Shown piece after piece: positions 1 to 14,345 of a DNA stretch of 64,000 nucleotides. Origin of the DNA: Sebastes aleutianus (Eukaryota > Chordata > Actinopteri > Perciformes > Sebastidae); contig CAKAKS010000013.1 of the NCBI GenBank assembly GCA_916700875.1, forward strand, positions 13,788,596 through 13,852,595, in the 5' to 3' direction. The position numbers and the translations under genes are program-made. The notes under the pieces are model-generated. The model worked only from the letters and a program-made list of their open reading frames with translations, did no database searches and had not been told where the DNA came from. Numbering within the stretch: the first letter of the stretch is position 1; every line of letters begins with the position of its first letter.

Positions 1-1973
1 AAGACACGGGCAAGTAAAGTTACACACAATCGTCCTTTCTCTGTCGTCACCGGCAACTCAAGTAGTTGCAGTGAGGCAGCGCTGCTTCCTCACTAAAACA
101 CACACACACATAATATAAACACACTCTCACCATGGTTTGTGAATGAAGCAGTCCCACAGCTGTCTCAGTGACTGAATCCCAGACCTTGGCTGGTACTCTC
201 CAGAGCTCTGCCAGCTGGCTCAGGGAAGGCCCACAGCTTTACCCCGGGGTGGGGTGAGCCCTCCCGGACAAGGAAATCAGGCTCCCTTGGGAATTTAGGC
301 CAAACCTCCAGTAGATTACAGATTACCCGTGATGGGCTGATGGAGGACTGCCAGTCAGAGCAGAGGCAGGGTTCGATGGACACGCACACCCCGCTTTCAC
401 ATACACATATGCTGACACACGGAAACTTCATTTGTTCTTTAAACTCTTATCCTTCTTTCTGTTCTTTTCCTTTGATAACATATTCTTTTTTAATTAACTT
501 TGACTTCTCACAACTTGTAATTTAATCAAAGTTTTTAATCAAAGTCCAATCAGGGATAGAGGTTAGAGGTGCAAAACTCAACAGAAGGTCAAAAAGGCAA
601 TAATCTTATAGTAATGAAAAACGAAAAGCAGGATTACTGTTTTTTGTTTGTTTGAGAAAATTAAATTAAATGACAAAGTCTACTATTGGTTTAACCATAA
701 ATCAAGCTCCCTGTTTTTCACTAGTCTTTCATTGGGATATTGCGAGGTGTGATATTCCCTCCCTTTTCCCCGTTCTCATTTCATCCTTCCAACTCTCCTT
801 TCTTCCTCAACCACGACTCCAATATGGACCAAACAAACGTTGTGTCCGTTTTTAGAGTTGCCCGATTGTGGACTTTCTAATCTTCATTTCGAGGCCATGA
901 AAACACACCTTCACGCGGTCATTTTAGCCGTCGTCGCGTTTGTCGCCCGGGATTGTGAGCCTCTGCTGTCGAATATACGTGTCCACACACACAACCACTC
1001 ACACATCACTCATGCTTAACCGGCCATATGCTTTGTGTGCTTTTTCATGAGCATTAAACATTAAGCCAAACCATAATCCCTCCTACGATGCAGTGTTCAT
1101 TGTCATTACTGCTTTGTTACCTGTTCATGACTCAGTCTCAAATGACCCCCTCGTTCCCAAGATGGTGCCCTACCTACAACATAATAAAAAATATTAATTT
1201 GAGTCTACGTTCAGGCCGATAAATCTGATAAGTTTAGAGAAATGTCATCAACTTTCAGTCTAAGCACTACTTAGTGACGATGTGGTCATTTGAGACAGCA
1301 TTGTTTTTGTTTTTTTTAGCCCTGTGGGTCTATTATCCATGGTAGGCTCTGCTAACTTAGTGGTTGTCATCTGCTTTGATTTGAAAGTTTATTTGATCAT
1401 CATTAATGCTTTGAAGTGTGGGCTTTTATACTTGTTAAACCCTCCCCTTCCCCAAATTTCCTTTTTACCCCTTTCTGTCCTTTTCTAATTTCCTTCGTCT
1501 GGTGTTCTTTTATCTGCGTCTGAGCTCTTGTCCCGCTGGATCTGAAGTCACTCACATTTTCTTGGCACCTCCTTTTTTTTTCCAGCTTTCTTTTTTCCTT
1601 CTTGTCTTTATATTAATCTTCTCTTTCTTTTTCTCCCCTCTCTCTCTAAGGAGATTAGGACGACTTGTGATGGAATATTAACTCTTAGTGGCACTATATG
1701 GTCCCTGTACTTGCCTCTTAATAGGCTTAGACGTACACAAAAATATCTACACACACAGAGGCAGTACACGTTCAAACTATTGACACACACACACACACAC
1801 AAGCTTAAACATACATGTCACACATGCTCAAACTCTTGCCACACACTGTCCAGTGAATGCCGTTATTTTTCCATCACCAGCCGTACTAATCTGTCAGAAA
1901 CAGTGTGCTTTTCTCTCGGCTATGTGTTTGTTTTCTGTGTAATTAGCAGCTGTTTGGTTGACCTCTATAAATG

Positions 1974-2016
<43 letters not shown>

Positions 2017-3635
2017 GCTCAGTCCTCTGCTCTCCCTTCATCTATCTCTCTCTCCCTCTGGTACCACTCTCCCCTGTCTCTTACTGTGTTTGTTTCCCTC
2101 TGTGGATAAAGTCAAGTTAGAGCTGTCAGAGCTTTGTAGCCCGTAGCAACCTTGCCGATTAAGAGAGGGTTCAGGAAATAGCCAGTGGTCTTTTGCCTGA
2201 GTAATTCAATAAACTATTCTTTGTTACAGATATAGTTTAGATTGTTTGCAGGAGAAAAGGAGAGGAAGGATTGGAGAGGGAAAGTCAGGGACTTGACAGG
2301 CAGAAGAAGTCACGAGACAGGTCAAATCCATAAAACTGTAAGGTCAGAGGTCAGAGTGATTATCTCATAACAAGACAGTGAACTACTTGTCTTCATGGAG
2401 AAACTCAACACCTTACATGCCCATTATCACCAGAGAAAGGGCGTAAGCTAATTGTTTTTAATACAGATTTTAACGGCCTCATAAGGTTGTAACTAACGAT
2501 TACTTTTATGATTGATTAATGTGCAGATTAATCATGCTTATTTTGTCCGACCAGCAGTCCAAATCTCAACGGTATTAAATTTAATATCACGCGAGACTCA
2601 GAAAACAAGCAACTATTCACACTGGAGAAGCTGGAATCAGGGGAGTTTTAAGGGAGACAAAGAATGTATTATCTAAGTTGATGCTCATTAATAGTTTGTT
2701 TAGCAATGAATCAGCTGATTGTTTCAGCTCTCATGTCTGAAATAATAATACTTTATATTACATACTATATATAACAAAACTTTGTTTTTAGGTAGCACAA
2801 TTCTTACAAAACCGTACGATGCAATGTGCTTCACAAAAGATGAAATATACAAAAAAAAAAGGAATTGAAAAAAGCAGCAAGGATTTGAAATTAGATAACA
2901 AAACAAAGAGATATTTAAACGCTGAAGGGATTTGTAAGAAAAATGTGGTTGGAGTTAATTTGACTTAGGCCTACCCAAGCACCTCAAACTGTGTTGATAG
3001 TATATTTAGACCTGCTGGGGAGGACCAGTGAATGGGGTGTCTTCAGTCTTTACGAGGTGACTTGAGTTGCTTAACGCATCTCTGTAATATTGGTAACCTG
3101 ACTTTGTCCACAGAACTTGTCTTGAGTGTGTTTTCAGTCTTCCTAGCCAATAGAAAAGTGTGTCTTAAAGTTGGTCTTTTGTGCTCTGCCTTTTATGTGA
3201 AGTAGATTTTAAATGAAAACACAGTCAGCCTTTGATTGTGGTTCGTGATTGCTTATTTGAAACGATGAAGCAGCAAAAAGACCAACTTCTCTTTGTTCAT
3301 GTCCTTTTTGCTCCGTGTTTTCCGTCTCTTTTTGTCTCTACTTCCTCTGCTCTTCCCTCCACCCTCCCCTCCTCCCTCCCTTACTGTGTTTGATAAGTGC
3401 TGCTTCTAACCATGCTCCACCTCACCTCCCTGCCCGCCCACACACAAACCCCGCCCGGTGTGTGAATGTCTGAATGTGTCATACTCGTGTGTATGTTTGA
3501 TTGTGTGACTCGTTGGTGCGTTTGTCCTGCGTGTCTGTCACGTTTGCGGGTGTGTCTGCATATGTATGTGTGTGTGTGTGTGTGTGTGTGTGCGTTGGGC
3601 GGGGCACTCCTCCTGTTCCTCCCCCCTCCTCCCAG
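1..3635 (+). other. mark2 intron (5' end outside the window)
   Basis: No exon of the preceding MARK2 spacer (mammalian ERASLGQASIQNGK region) was recognised here, so upstream exons lie outside. The content is A/T-rich unique sequence, a CT run at 1977-2013, a short CA run at 1784-1801, a worn repeat relic around 2490-2580, and TG repeats at 3566-3591 just before exon A. Confidence 0.6.
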
Positions 3636-3785
3636 CCTAAACACTCCGGGCTCCCGCGCCTCCACCGCCTCGGCTGCTGCCGTCCTCTCCTCCTCCTCCT
3701 CCTCCTCCTCGCGTCCCCGCCACAACAAGTCCCTGTCCTCCTCCAATCATCCATGCCCCTCTGACCTGCACGCACCACGGCCCAG
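3636..3785 (+). CDS. mark2: mark2 coding exon A (spacer, poly-Ser)
   Basis: The acceptor CTCCTCCCAG ends at 3635. The exon begins with the last base of a Ser codon, then L-N-T-P-G-S-R-A-S-T-A-S-A, which aligns with the MARK2 stretch containing PGSRASTASA. A run of eight Ser is encoded by a pure TCC repeat. The exon ends CCC-AG, two bases into a codon, and the next base is a GC donor (gcaagt). Joined to 9750 it reads R-P-S-A-P-A-Q-R, close to human RPSTAPQR. Confidence 0.85.
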
Positions 3786-6379
3786 GCAAGTCTCTCACTC
3801 ACTCACTCACTCACTCACTCATTCTCACACACACACACACACACACATGCTCACATCTCCCTCAGCCTTTCAGCACGTACCACTTTACTCAGCACAGATC
3901 ATCCTCCTTCCCGCAACAACTCGACGGACAAAAAGGAAAAAGGAGAGAGGAAGAAAGGATAAAATGATTTGTTGGCTCTGAAACCTTCCACCACTGCTAG
4001 ATTAACGGGACAGTACCAACAACTCTTTGATTACCTTTTTATTCATTTTTACACAGTGACACATCCTGGCACACAGCAGTGACCTCGTTGCCAATATTTT
4101 CCCTCCTCAAAATCATGAAATCGATCAAAGAGTTGGATTTTCCTCCCTAAAGAGAAGCTCTTTTATTTAACACAAACTGCTCTGCTTGCCAACAGCCACC
4201 TCAGACTCACATTCACATGAGCAAACATAACACACTTCCCTAGCTTTAACAGTTTCTTTATGGCATTTATTCTCAGATACTTTATACCTTTTTGGTTTAA
4301 ATTTGCCTTTTAATCAACTATAATGACCTTCTACGGTACTTAATTTAGATATTAAGAAAAGTCGGTAACACTTCCTTTTACAGGTCTGCAAATGTCATGT
4401 TTGCAGACCTATAATAGTAATCTATTTGACATTTCTTTGGAATTTCTGCCAAATTACCCCAATATTTACCTCAAAGTTTATCGAAAATGACTTTGTTATA
4501 AACATTATTAAATAATTATATGCTAAAATAGCATCTAATGGTTAAAATAGGGCCCTTAGGCTTGAGAAGCGGCTGCTCTTCATCGGAGGTGGAAAACCAA
4601 AACTAATAGAAGTCTCTTCTGATCACGCTCAAATCTCACCATTGTGTTACTTATCGTCTACATCAATGTAACCTGGTAGCTAATGTCACGATTCATGGAG
4701 TTTATTAAAGAAATTTCAAATAAGTTATTTGCAAATAAATTAAATTATTTTATTAAATGTATTAAATCAATTATCAGCTATTGGGAAAAAGCGGAATATA
4801 ATTATTAAATAATGTTTATTAAAAAATAAAGTAATTTTTGATACATTTTGAGGTAAATATTGGGGTTATTTGGCAGTAATTGCAAAGAAATTTCATATAG
4901 GTTACTGGCAAATGATCACCTAATTACCATGAAATTTGTGGACCTGTAAAATGAAGTGTTACCCAAAAATGCACTGACAAAGTAAAAATACGACTCAAGA
5001 AAGAGATCAAGAAGTTTCCCAAATGGAATATTGTTGAACCCAAAACAAGACAAGAAGTCTGACCTATAAAAATTGTACACTTATATTCCTTCCTTTTTTT
5101 ATTGATGGGTACCATGTGTACAGTCTTGGAAACATATGCAGTTTAAATTTAGTGTAAAACTCCTTCACGGTTATATTTGTTCCCCCTCATGGATACCCAG
5201 AACCAGGAAGTATTTATCATTAGTGTAGCAGCAAAGAGACTACATGACACTTCTTTATCTGAAAGCAAGAAATAGTTTGTTGAATGTCTTGAAATGCTGT
5301 TCTGAGTATCTCCCTATATATATTTATATATTTCCCACTACAGCATCACCATGGTGAGACGTCCAGCAATTCTAACACCAGCCATCATAGACTCACCAGT
5401 TACTTAGCAACAGCCAGGAAGTAGATTGTGGAGCTCAGAAAGCTGTGCACGCTAAACTCAGTGTGGAAGATGTTGACATATTTTGGCCAATCAGTCACTC
5501 TCTCACTACCCAGCAGACCGTAACCGAGCAGTCAGAGCTCGAGAACAAGACGAGCAGGTTTTTCACCGTACTGTACCTCCCGACAGACGGGAGACGTTTC
5601 TGTTTTACTTGTTTGGTTTCCGGACAGGAAATACACAGACACATTCAGAAACATTTATGGAGCAGCAGGGATCAGGTTTCCACACGCAGCGGTCTCAATA
5701 GATAATAAACTATGTGTGCAGGCCAGCCCTTTATATGAGCTTGGTTGTGAGGCGGTCTTCAAAGTATAACCTAATTTCTGTTTACATTTAATCATTAAAG
5801 GAAAGAAAAGACTTTGGAGATATATCCAGAAATACCCCTTTAGCCTCGAAGCCACCAGGCCATCAGGGGCACAATGTAAACAGACTTGACAGACAAAGAT
5901 ATTCTCTATCTACGTAGATGGATAGTCAACAGTAATTACAGTTTAATCAATAATCACAATCATAAAGATATCCCAAAAAAAGTGGTATTGAAGAGAAAGA
6001 TATTTTTTTTAAAAAGGTGCTCTGGGGAGAACCAGACAAAATGTAGATGTAACAGTTGTGTTGATGCATGTTTCTGTGAAAATGTATAATCTATTGCATG
6101 TATATATATATTTTAATAATATTTAATATTCATGTTGTGTTTGTGGACAAAAGGATTTTCCCTGGCTTAAAAGTTTCAAAGGTTGTTTAGTGCCGTCTCC
6201 TCCAGCCTCAATCTGCTGTGTAAACCCACCTCAGTTAGGAAGTTGCCTGGGAAAACCCCGTCTTCACCTATTAGGCGTTAACTATAACGTGGCGTGGCTT
6301 GTTGAATGAAAGACACGGAGTACTGACCTGACTGTGTCTTGTTGGTCATCTGTGTGTATTTGCTGTCTGTGTGCTTGGC

Positions 6380-6430
<51 letters not shown>

Positions 6431-9400
6431 GCTTTGTTTAGCTCGCCTGCTTGATAGCGTCTGTTTCAAGGGCTACTTTGATATTTTTGAGTTTTAGTCC
6501 ACTTTTTGCCATCCCACGTGTCACATTATACGGTGGACGGTCTTTGAACGTGTTCCTCAGCTACTTTAAACGGCTGTCTGTCTGCGCCAGTGTCAGTCGA
6601 GACCTCAGAGACCCCCACCCTTTCTGTGACAGTTGTCTAGCGAAAACAAATGTCAGGCTAAAATTCCTGCAGAGCAAATGTCAAGGTGGCCCTCTGGCTG
6701 TACGTGGTTTTGTCTGCTCCATGTTGAAGTCTTGTTCTGTTGCATGCGTCGTTCAGCAGTGAGCTTGGGCTGTTCAGAACCTGGTTGGGAACGCTGGAGA
6801 GAAGGTACCCGCTCCAACACATAGACTGTTCCCTTAAAATGAGGCATAGTCACCTTTTTCTCAGAACATAGTCTGTGCCCTGAAGTCCCACCCATTCCTG
6901 TTTTTATCCCCGATTACCCTCCTGAAGAACGTTTCAAACACCATTCTCATGAATTTGCATTATTTTTTAACAACCTGAGTGTTCATGGTGTACAGTGATG
7001 AAGCAAGCGACGCTGCACACTGGCAGCTCATCATTTGTATAACGTAGAGGTGCAGTCTACTATACGCAAATCAAGTATGCCTAGCATGAAAATGATCCAG
7101 CTGCACCATGAAGACACATCAGCCTGCATCCACCTCATGCCACACCGTCTTATACACACCTTCTTTACAGTCCGTCACTACTCTTTTCCTTAAGTGACAA
7201 TGAAATGCTTCCATATGTTGAAAGAAATAGGAAAATATGAACAGCTATTTTCCTCTTTGGTTATGTAGTCCTTCCCAATCAACATGACTATAATACGTCA
7301 CACTGATCCCCACTAACTTGCCTGATCCAGCCTTTCTTTCCTCGCACCTTTATCCATAGATCGTTTCTGTGTGTATTTCGTCCCTCGGTGCACAACTTGA
7401 ACACATCCACATCAAATTAAAGGATGTGTTGAAGCTGTCCATCACACCGTTAGACTGTAACTGAGAAGCCTCTTTATGTTTCTGTATAGTGTTGAGTGTA
7501 TAAGAGGTCTGCATGGGACTGATTTCTCAACCCCTCAGATGATTTTTGACCATCACCGCTTGCTCCAGCAGATACACCATTCATCTATCGCCCCCAAAAA
7601 ACAAAACACACGTAGTCCATAAAAACTCACAACGCAGCTATTCAGCTGCCCTATTTTTGAAAGATGTGGGAACTACAAGATTTTGGATTGTGTCCTTCTT
7701 TCTTGATAGCTGATGTTTCATGTAGCAACGGATACAGACCAGATGCTGTAATGTCAGACTGCAGATTGGCAGTGATGGCATGTCTCTTTGCAGATCAGAT
7801 GGAGTTCAAAAAATGTGTTACCGACTAAATGTTAAGTTTAAAAAAGAGAGAGAGAGGGAAATAGAATTGGACAAGTGGGAGATATAAAATAAACTGGTCA
7901 CTGGATTTAAAGGGTAACTTTAACATTTTTCAACCTGTCATGGACCCTATTTTCTCATGTTTCTGTGTCTAAGTGAGTAATAGGGACAACCATTTTTGAA
8001 ATTGGTCCAGTACTGAGCGACAGCGCTGTAGCCGGCAGCTGAGACCGGGCGATTCTGCACCGTTAGTTTACGTCCACTAAAGTGCTTGTTTTTCTCCAAC
8101 TGACTGGCTCAGATTATTATCATAAGTGTCTGACAACATTATGGAGAAGGACCCTACAGAGAAATCAAACCTTTTTCTTTACCTTAGCTTGATCCGGTTT
8201 GTTTGTTATTGTGTCTAATCAAGTCTCACTGTCTCGGTCTTGTCTGCCGCAAGAGGTTAGGCCTCATCCACGTTGTTGAAATCATTTCAATAGTTAGCCA
8301 TGACATTGAAAATCTTTTTAGATAACACTAAGCTACGCGTTCTGTACTCCCAACACAACAAACTCTTCCCGGCACTCCTCTCTCCAACTCTCACTCATGT
8401 TTCCACTGTTGTCTTTCGGCAGACAAGACCAAGACAAGGAGACTTGTTTAGACATAATAACAAACAGACCGGATCAAGTAAAGGTAAAGAAAAATGTTTT
8501 ATTTCTCTGCAGGGTCGTTTCCATAATGTTGTCAGACACTTATAATAACAATCTGAGCCTGTCTTCGGCAAAGACGAGCACTTCAGCGAACGTACATTAA
8601 CGGTGCCAAGCGATTATACTACAGCCTGTTTAGCGGCTGGCGGCTGCAGCGTTCTCTCTCCATACTGGACCAATTTCAAAAATTGTTGTCCCCATCAGTC
8701 ACTTAGACACAAAAACATGAGAAAATAGGGGTCCAGGTTGAAAAATACCAAAGTTACCCTTTAATGGTGGGCAAAGCATTTAGTAATTACACCCTCTCGT
8801 ATTTTCAAATATGGAATTTTGTCACGGGGTGATGATGTTGACGACCCACATTAGCGTAACCATATCCTGCACCTGCAACATGTGTGTTATGTGGTATATC
8901 CCAGTCCCATTGCAGCCTTCTACAGTGGATGGTCTTATTTGTATTCACTCTTTCTGTATGTTCTACTCTCTGTATTTGCCTGTTTTGTCTTTCAGTCTGT
9001 GTGCTTTTTGCCGTTTTCTGTTTGCTGTGTTTGCCGTCTGCTGCAGGTGTACCGCTGCCACACGCTGGCATGGAAGATGCACACATGCTTACAAAGCAAA
9101 TGCAAGCTTTTAGCTCAGTGAATAGGTGCAGTGTGCAAGTGTGTCTTTGTCTGTGTGTGTTTGTGTATTTGTGTGCGAGAGGGAGGGAGAGCTCGAGGTT
9201 TGTGATGCTTTGCCCTGCGGTCAAAGAAAAGAGGATTAACTGTGTGTATCTGTGTGTGAGTGTGTGTGTGTGAGTGTGAGTGTGTCAGTGACCTAATGTG
9301 GCCCTAAATATTGACTCGGCTGACTTAAGGGATTATATGAAACATCAGGGCGAGCAGACGTTGAGCAGACATAGATACTTGTATGACATTACACTGAGGT

Positions 9401-12400
9401 AAGTAGCACATTAGAAGGAAGTGATTAGCGTCTAATTGTTTGTTCCTCTCCCACATCCCTCCTCTTCCACTCCCATCCCCTCTTTGTTACTTCTACCTTT
9501 TCATTCCATCCTTTATTTCCTGCTTTTTCTTCCTCCTGTCTCCTGTCCAATCTCCGTCACCCTGACTTCTTCTTCATTTGCACCTCCTCTTCTCTGCCTC
9601 TTCTCTCATCACACCTCCCAACCACTTCCCAATCCCTCTCCCAATATTTTCGCACCTCTTTTCTTTTTCTCCACCCTCCCCTCCTCTGTATCACCTTTTT
9701 TCTCTACCACTCCATTTCCCTCCTCTTTCCTCCCACTCATCTTCTATAGTGCCCCAGCTCAGCGGGCGCCCGGCGCCTCCCCATCTGCCCACAACATCAG
9801 CAGCGCTGCCGCGTCGGACCGTACCAACTTCTCCCGAGGGGTGGGCATCCGCAGCACATTCCACGCAGGCCAGCAGCGGGGCGCCCGGGACCAGCAGGGC
9901 TCCGCCTACCCCGGAGGGCCCGCGTCCCCGTCACTGTCACACGGCAACAGCCAGGCCCGGAGGACACATGGCGCCACGGGGATTTTCAGCAAGTTCACAT
10001 CCAAGTTTGTACGCAGGTGAGTGGCGGAAAAGAGAGGCAGGAGCACGGGCAAATGGGAAGGGTGAATATTCAGATTATACTCTGTGGTTCTAGTGTCAGA
10101 GAGACGAGAAAGGAAGTAGCCAGACAGATAGGACAGGAGAGGATATGTGGCAGAAGAAGAAAATTCGTAGTTTAGTAAATACAGAGCAGTCGTGGTAGCA
10201 GCTGTTCTATTTATTATCCTGCTACTTTGCAGCACAAGTACAGTTTGAAGCTTTTTCTGAGTATTGAGGTTTCAGCTTTAAAGAGAAAATTACTAGGTTT
10301 GAGTTACAAGTCATTTCATGTGCTCATTTCCTCTCAGGAACAGCGTACCGTACATCCATGTCATCACTGGTTTTCAGAGTATTTCTTTAAAGGGGCTGGT
10401 CTCATCTCATCCCTATCACTAAACTTGTGCTGATCTGTAACTCCGCTGGGAGTAGAAAGGGAGAGGAAGGGAACAGCTGTGTCTCCTCTATAATTTGGTT
10501 TGGAGCAGTGGTGACTGAGGAGTAATTTTGGTTTTGGTTGCACGTCTGGCCTAGTTTTCGTCTACTGCAGGTTGCAGCACTAAAACTGCTCTTCTGGGTA
10601 CCTGGTTGTAATCAAAGCTAAACTTGTTTTTATTTCGATTTTTTTTAAATTGTCTCTGGAAGTGGAGTCCGCTTTGTAGCTTTTTGAACTGTGCTTGGTA
10701 AATACAGTGAGGTGAAGACAGTACATTGTGGTTCTAAAAGTGGAAGGGAAGGAAAAACCTACCAACTCTTTGACTCCAGTGTCTTGTGACAACTCAACTG
10801 CTATTTCTACTCACCAAGTCCATCTGTTTCTACTAGATTCATAGAAAAAAACGACTTGATCTAAATCATGTATGAAGGGTGATGAGGTCTGTGTGTGTGC
10901 AGCTGAGTCCGAATGGGAGAAAAGCAAAAGAGCGCAGAGGAGACTAAAAAAAGGAGCAGCGAGGCTGCATGTTATAATCGGAGGCCGCCGTCAGAATGGA
11001 AGATATGGAGGAGAGGAAGTGACAGGAAGTGAGGGTTTAAAGGTGAACGAGACTGAAAGAGGAAGGGCCAAGTGAGCAGCGAAACGCTGAAAAGCTGCGA
11101 GCAGTTTGAAATGTGTGTGAGGAAGGGACTAAGAGAGAGCACACGCTTGTATTTTTGATGATTTTTAGCTTGAACACAATAGAAATGTCGTGTCTTGCCT
11201 GCATGCGTGGGTGTCGGTGTAGAACTGGTGTGTGTGTGAGTGTAAGAGGCGGAGGTACAGGCACGGCCACTCTCTAGGCCTCCCACTCAGAGATACTGTA
11301 GCTCCGTGGCGACAGTATCCATGGTTACACCGGAGATATCACTTTTCCCTCAACTATAAATACCGCTAGTGGGGACACCTTGACACACATGCATGCACAC
11401 ACACACACACACAACTTGGCGTGCTGGTAGGAAGTCGAGGCGGTGGAGACAGAGAGATTGTGTTGCATTTGTACAGTTTGACCACACACACACCTATATA
11501 TACATGCACTAAAGCTATGTGTTTTATTAACATATCATATAACCTCACCGCTGCATTTTCCTGCTTGGTCTCCGGTGTACTTGCATGTGTGTGAGATTAA
11601 GTTCCTCAATGTGTGTTCAAGATTGCTTAACCTGTGCATTTTCATTTGAAATGTGTCTCTGTGTGTGTATAGGAGGTGGTTTTTCTCTCTCCTTTTTTTT
11701 GTATTTTTATCACATCTGAACTTTTCACCTCACGAACACTTCTTTCCAGGATCACCCAGGACTGCTCTGTGTGTGGAGGAGGGGGGGGGGGGTGACTGTG
11801 TTCAAACTGGGTCTCTTAATGGAATTTTCCCACAGAGCTCATTAAATCCCTCTGAGGTGTTTCTGGTGTGCGTTTTAAAAAAAATGTCTGTTCACACATT
11901 CACAGCAGTAATCTTGAAACACATTCCGGTTGAAAGTCGACGGCAGTTAACACTGATTTTTTGTTGTTTATTTTTTGGGGTTATGTAATGTTGTGCTTGC
12001 TGCTTCAATCCCAAAATGAGCCAGTTTGTCTTTGAAAGTTTGCTCCTCAGAGGGCAGCTTTGTCTTTTTACAGGAAAGTCATAAATCTATACGTTTTTAT
12101 ATATACGTTTGTTTCTCTTTCTTTCTTTATCCCTCTTTTTGTTTTGTAGAAATCTGTCGTTCAGGTTTCCGAGAAGGTAGGCAACACCCCCAACGTTAAA
12201 TATAACCCCTTTGATATATATACGTTTATTCTCTTCTTCATATATATTTCACATATATATATATATATTTCCTCCCCTTTTGGTGTTTTCGTGCAGCTTT
12301 CTGTTGAGATCTTCCTTTTGTGTCTTGAGCCTTATCTTTTCTCCTCCTTTTATTTTCTGTGGTTGGCCCCCTTTTTTTGAGCCTTCTGGTTTTGCGTGCC

Positions 12401-14295
12401 GTGTTTTGGCCCATTTTTATTTATTTATTTATTTATCATTATTATTACTAACGTCCCCCTCACCCACCCAGCCACCCACTCACTTAACTCACTCACTCCA
12501 TCATCATGCGGCACAATAACAACACTTCCTCTTCGTCACTCCATCGTCACTCCCACCCACCCACCTCCTCCTCATCCCTCCTTTTTCCATTTATTTACCA
12601 GGTAGAGTGTGTGTGTGTGAGCTCGTAGATCCCCCCGTAGCGTCCCAGATTTAGGTCGAGTCTTAATGGTGCAATAGATCAAACTACTCTCTTTCTACTC
12701 TTAACCCGCTCCCTTTCTTAGCTTCAGATGCAGCTTCTTTTGAGCTTAATGGAGATCATACTCTCCAAAATCGCAGAAACTGGCGAGGTAGCGGTGTAAA
12801 ATGCCCTCCCTTTGAACAGCGTCCTATACTGATTTCCTCATGTCTGTAAGCATATGAGAGAGAAAAGTAGGCTCTGATTGTTTTTTAATGTTGCTAACCA
12901 TTATCCCAGCTAACGCCACCCACCTCCACCAAACTACCACCCATCTCACCTCTCCGCTCTCATCAGTTCAGTCACTAGACTCAAATTAGAGAGTTGCGTT
13001 TCTGGTTTTTCGGTGCAACTCCCACAGGGGAAGTCATTTGTAATTATTAGTCGCTGGCTGTAGTTGTGGACGGAGGCAGAGAGGAGGAGGAGAAGGACCC
13101 GGGAGGGATGGGGCTGCAGTGTTTTCTCAGGCTGCACTCTTTTTCTGGAGGCTGCACTCTTCCTTTCTTTCATCGCTCTGTTCTCACTCTGGCACTGGCT
13201 CTCTAACAGCAGCAGCAACAGAACTGGATGGCTTTGACCTACTCTGGCTGGAAAAGACCTTTATGCTGTGAACACACACACATACACACACACACACACA
13301 CACGCACACACACACGCACACACACACACACAGATGACACTTGATGCATACATTTGCACCCAAACATTTACATGAACACACACACATCTTGTCTCCATGT
13401 ATATATTTGCACTCTGAGCAGATGCTCAACACATGGTGACACATCTTAACATTTCTACATGTACATGCTGAACACATTTCACAACCACATTTATCTCACA
13501 CACACACACACTTGCTTTTTCGAGTGTGTTGTCTGCTTTTTACCAGCAGGTAGAGCAATTTCCCTTTTAATCCGGACCATTGCTCCACCTGGTGGTTACA
13601 AGTTGTAACATTATTTTATTAGAACAGTGTAATGATGAACTACCTTTCAGTTTTCTATACAAGTAGCAAAGCCTTTGGCCTATTTAAGGAGTCATGAATC
13701 ATTACATTTGAAACATGAGAGCTATAAATAATAAATCTGCCTTAAAATATATATAAATATATATATAAATATGGGGCAAATGTTTGAGTGTATGAATAGA
13801 TTCTACTTCAATGTGTTTACACTCCATGTAGTGGACGGTAAAAGTTAAGGTTCAAGTAATCATCTTATCAGTCCTTTGTTTTCCCTTGATGTCCCCTCCT
13901 CTGGGAGCCATTCTGCATCCCTTCATATTTAGCTTAATCATACAGAGCATGCAAAATGGCACAACGTGCTTAATTTGACATTGTTTACCTCTATTATTTA
14001 AGAAATCCTTGTGTACATTTTTTCCACTTGTCATTTCCCATGTGCTACATTTTAACCATATTTCTGTTGCAGAAGGTGTGATATATATTTTATTTTTTTT
14101 AATGGGGCAAAAAAAAAGATGTCTTTTCCCACAACAAAATGAATTTAAGACCATAAACTGTTGAATTTGTCATGATGTCATGATGTTTGTGTCACTTTCC
14201 TTCCATTGTCTGCATGTGTTTAGCTTTGTCTGCTTTTCTCTGTTAAGTTTGTTTGTTTATGTTTTCAGTCTTTTGCTGGTATGAGAGAGAATATT

Positions 14296-14345
<50 letters not shown>

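Larger units (their letters stand above)
3786..9749 (+). other. mark2 intron with GC donor and two inverted-repeat elements
   Basis: A 5.96 kb intron beginning gcaagt and ending TATAG. It holds an ACTC tetranucleotide run near 3797-3820, CA repeats to about 3847, the 4364-4963 element, TG repeats at 6381-6429, the 7907-8764 palindrome, and a long polypyrimidine stretch (9450-9749) before the acceptor. No other exon was seen. Confidence 0.7.

Noticed and set aside
3790..3791. GT donor alternative for mark2 exon A
   Set aside because: It would extend the exon by five bases and break the phase with exon B.
9436..9749. 5' extension of mark2 exon B as part of one ORF
   Set aside because: Polypyrimidine tract before acceptor CTTCTATAG; only the sequence from 9750 matches MARK2.
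12946..13218. 90-residue minus-strand ORF in a mark2 intron
   Set aside because: No domain and no matching splice structure.
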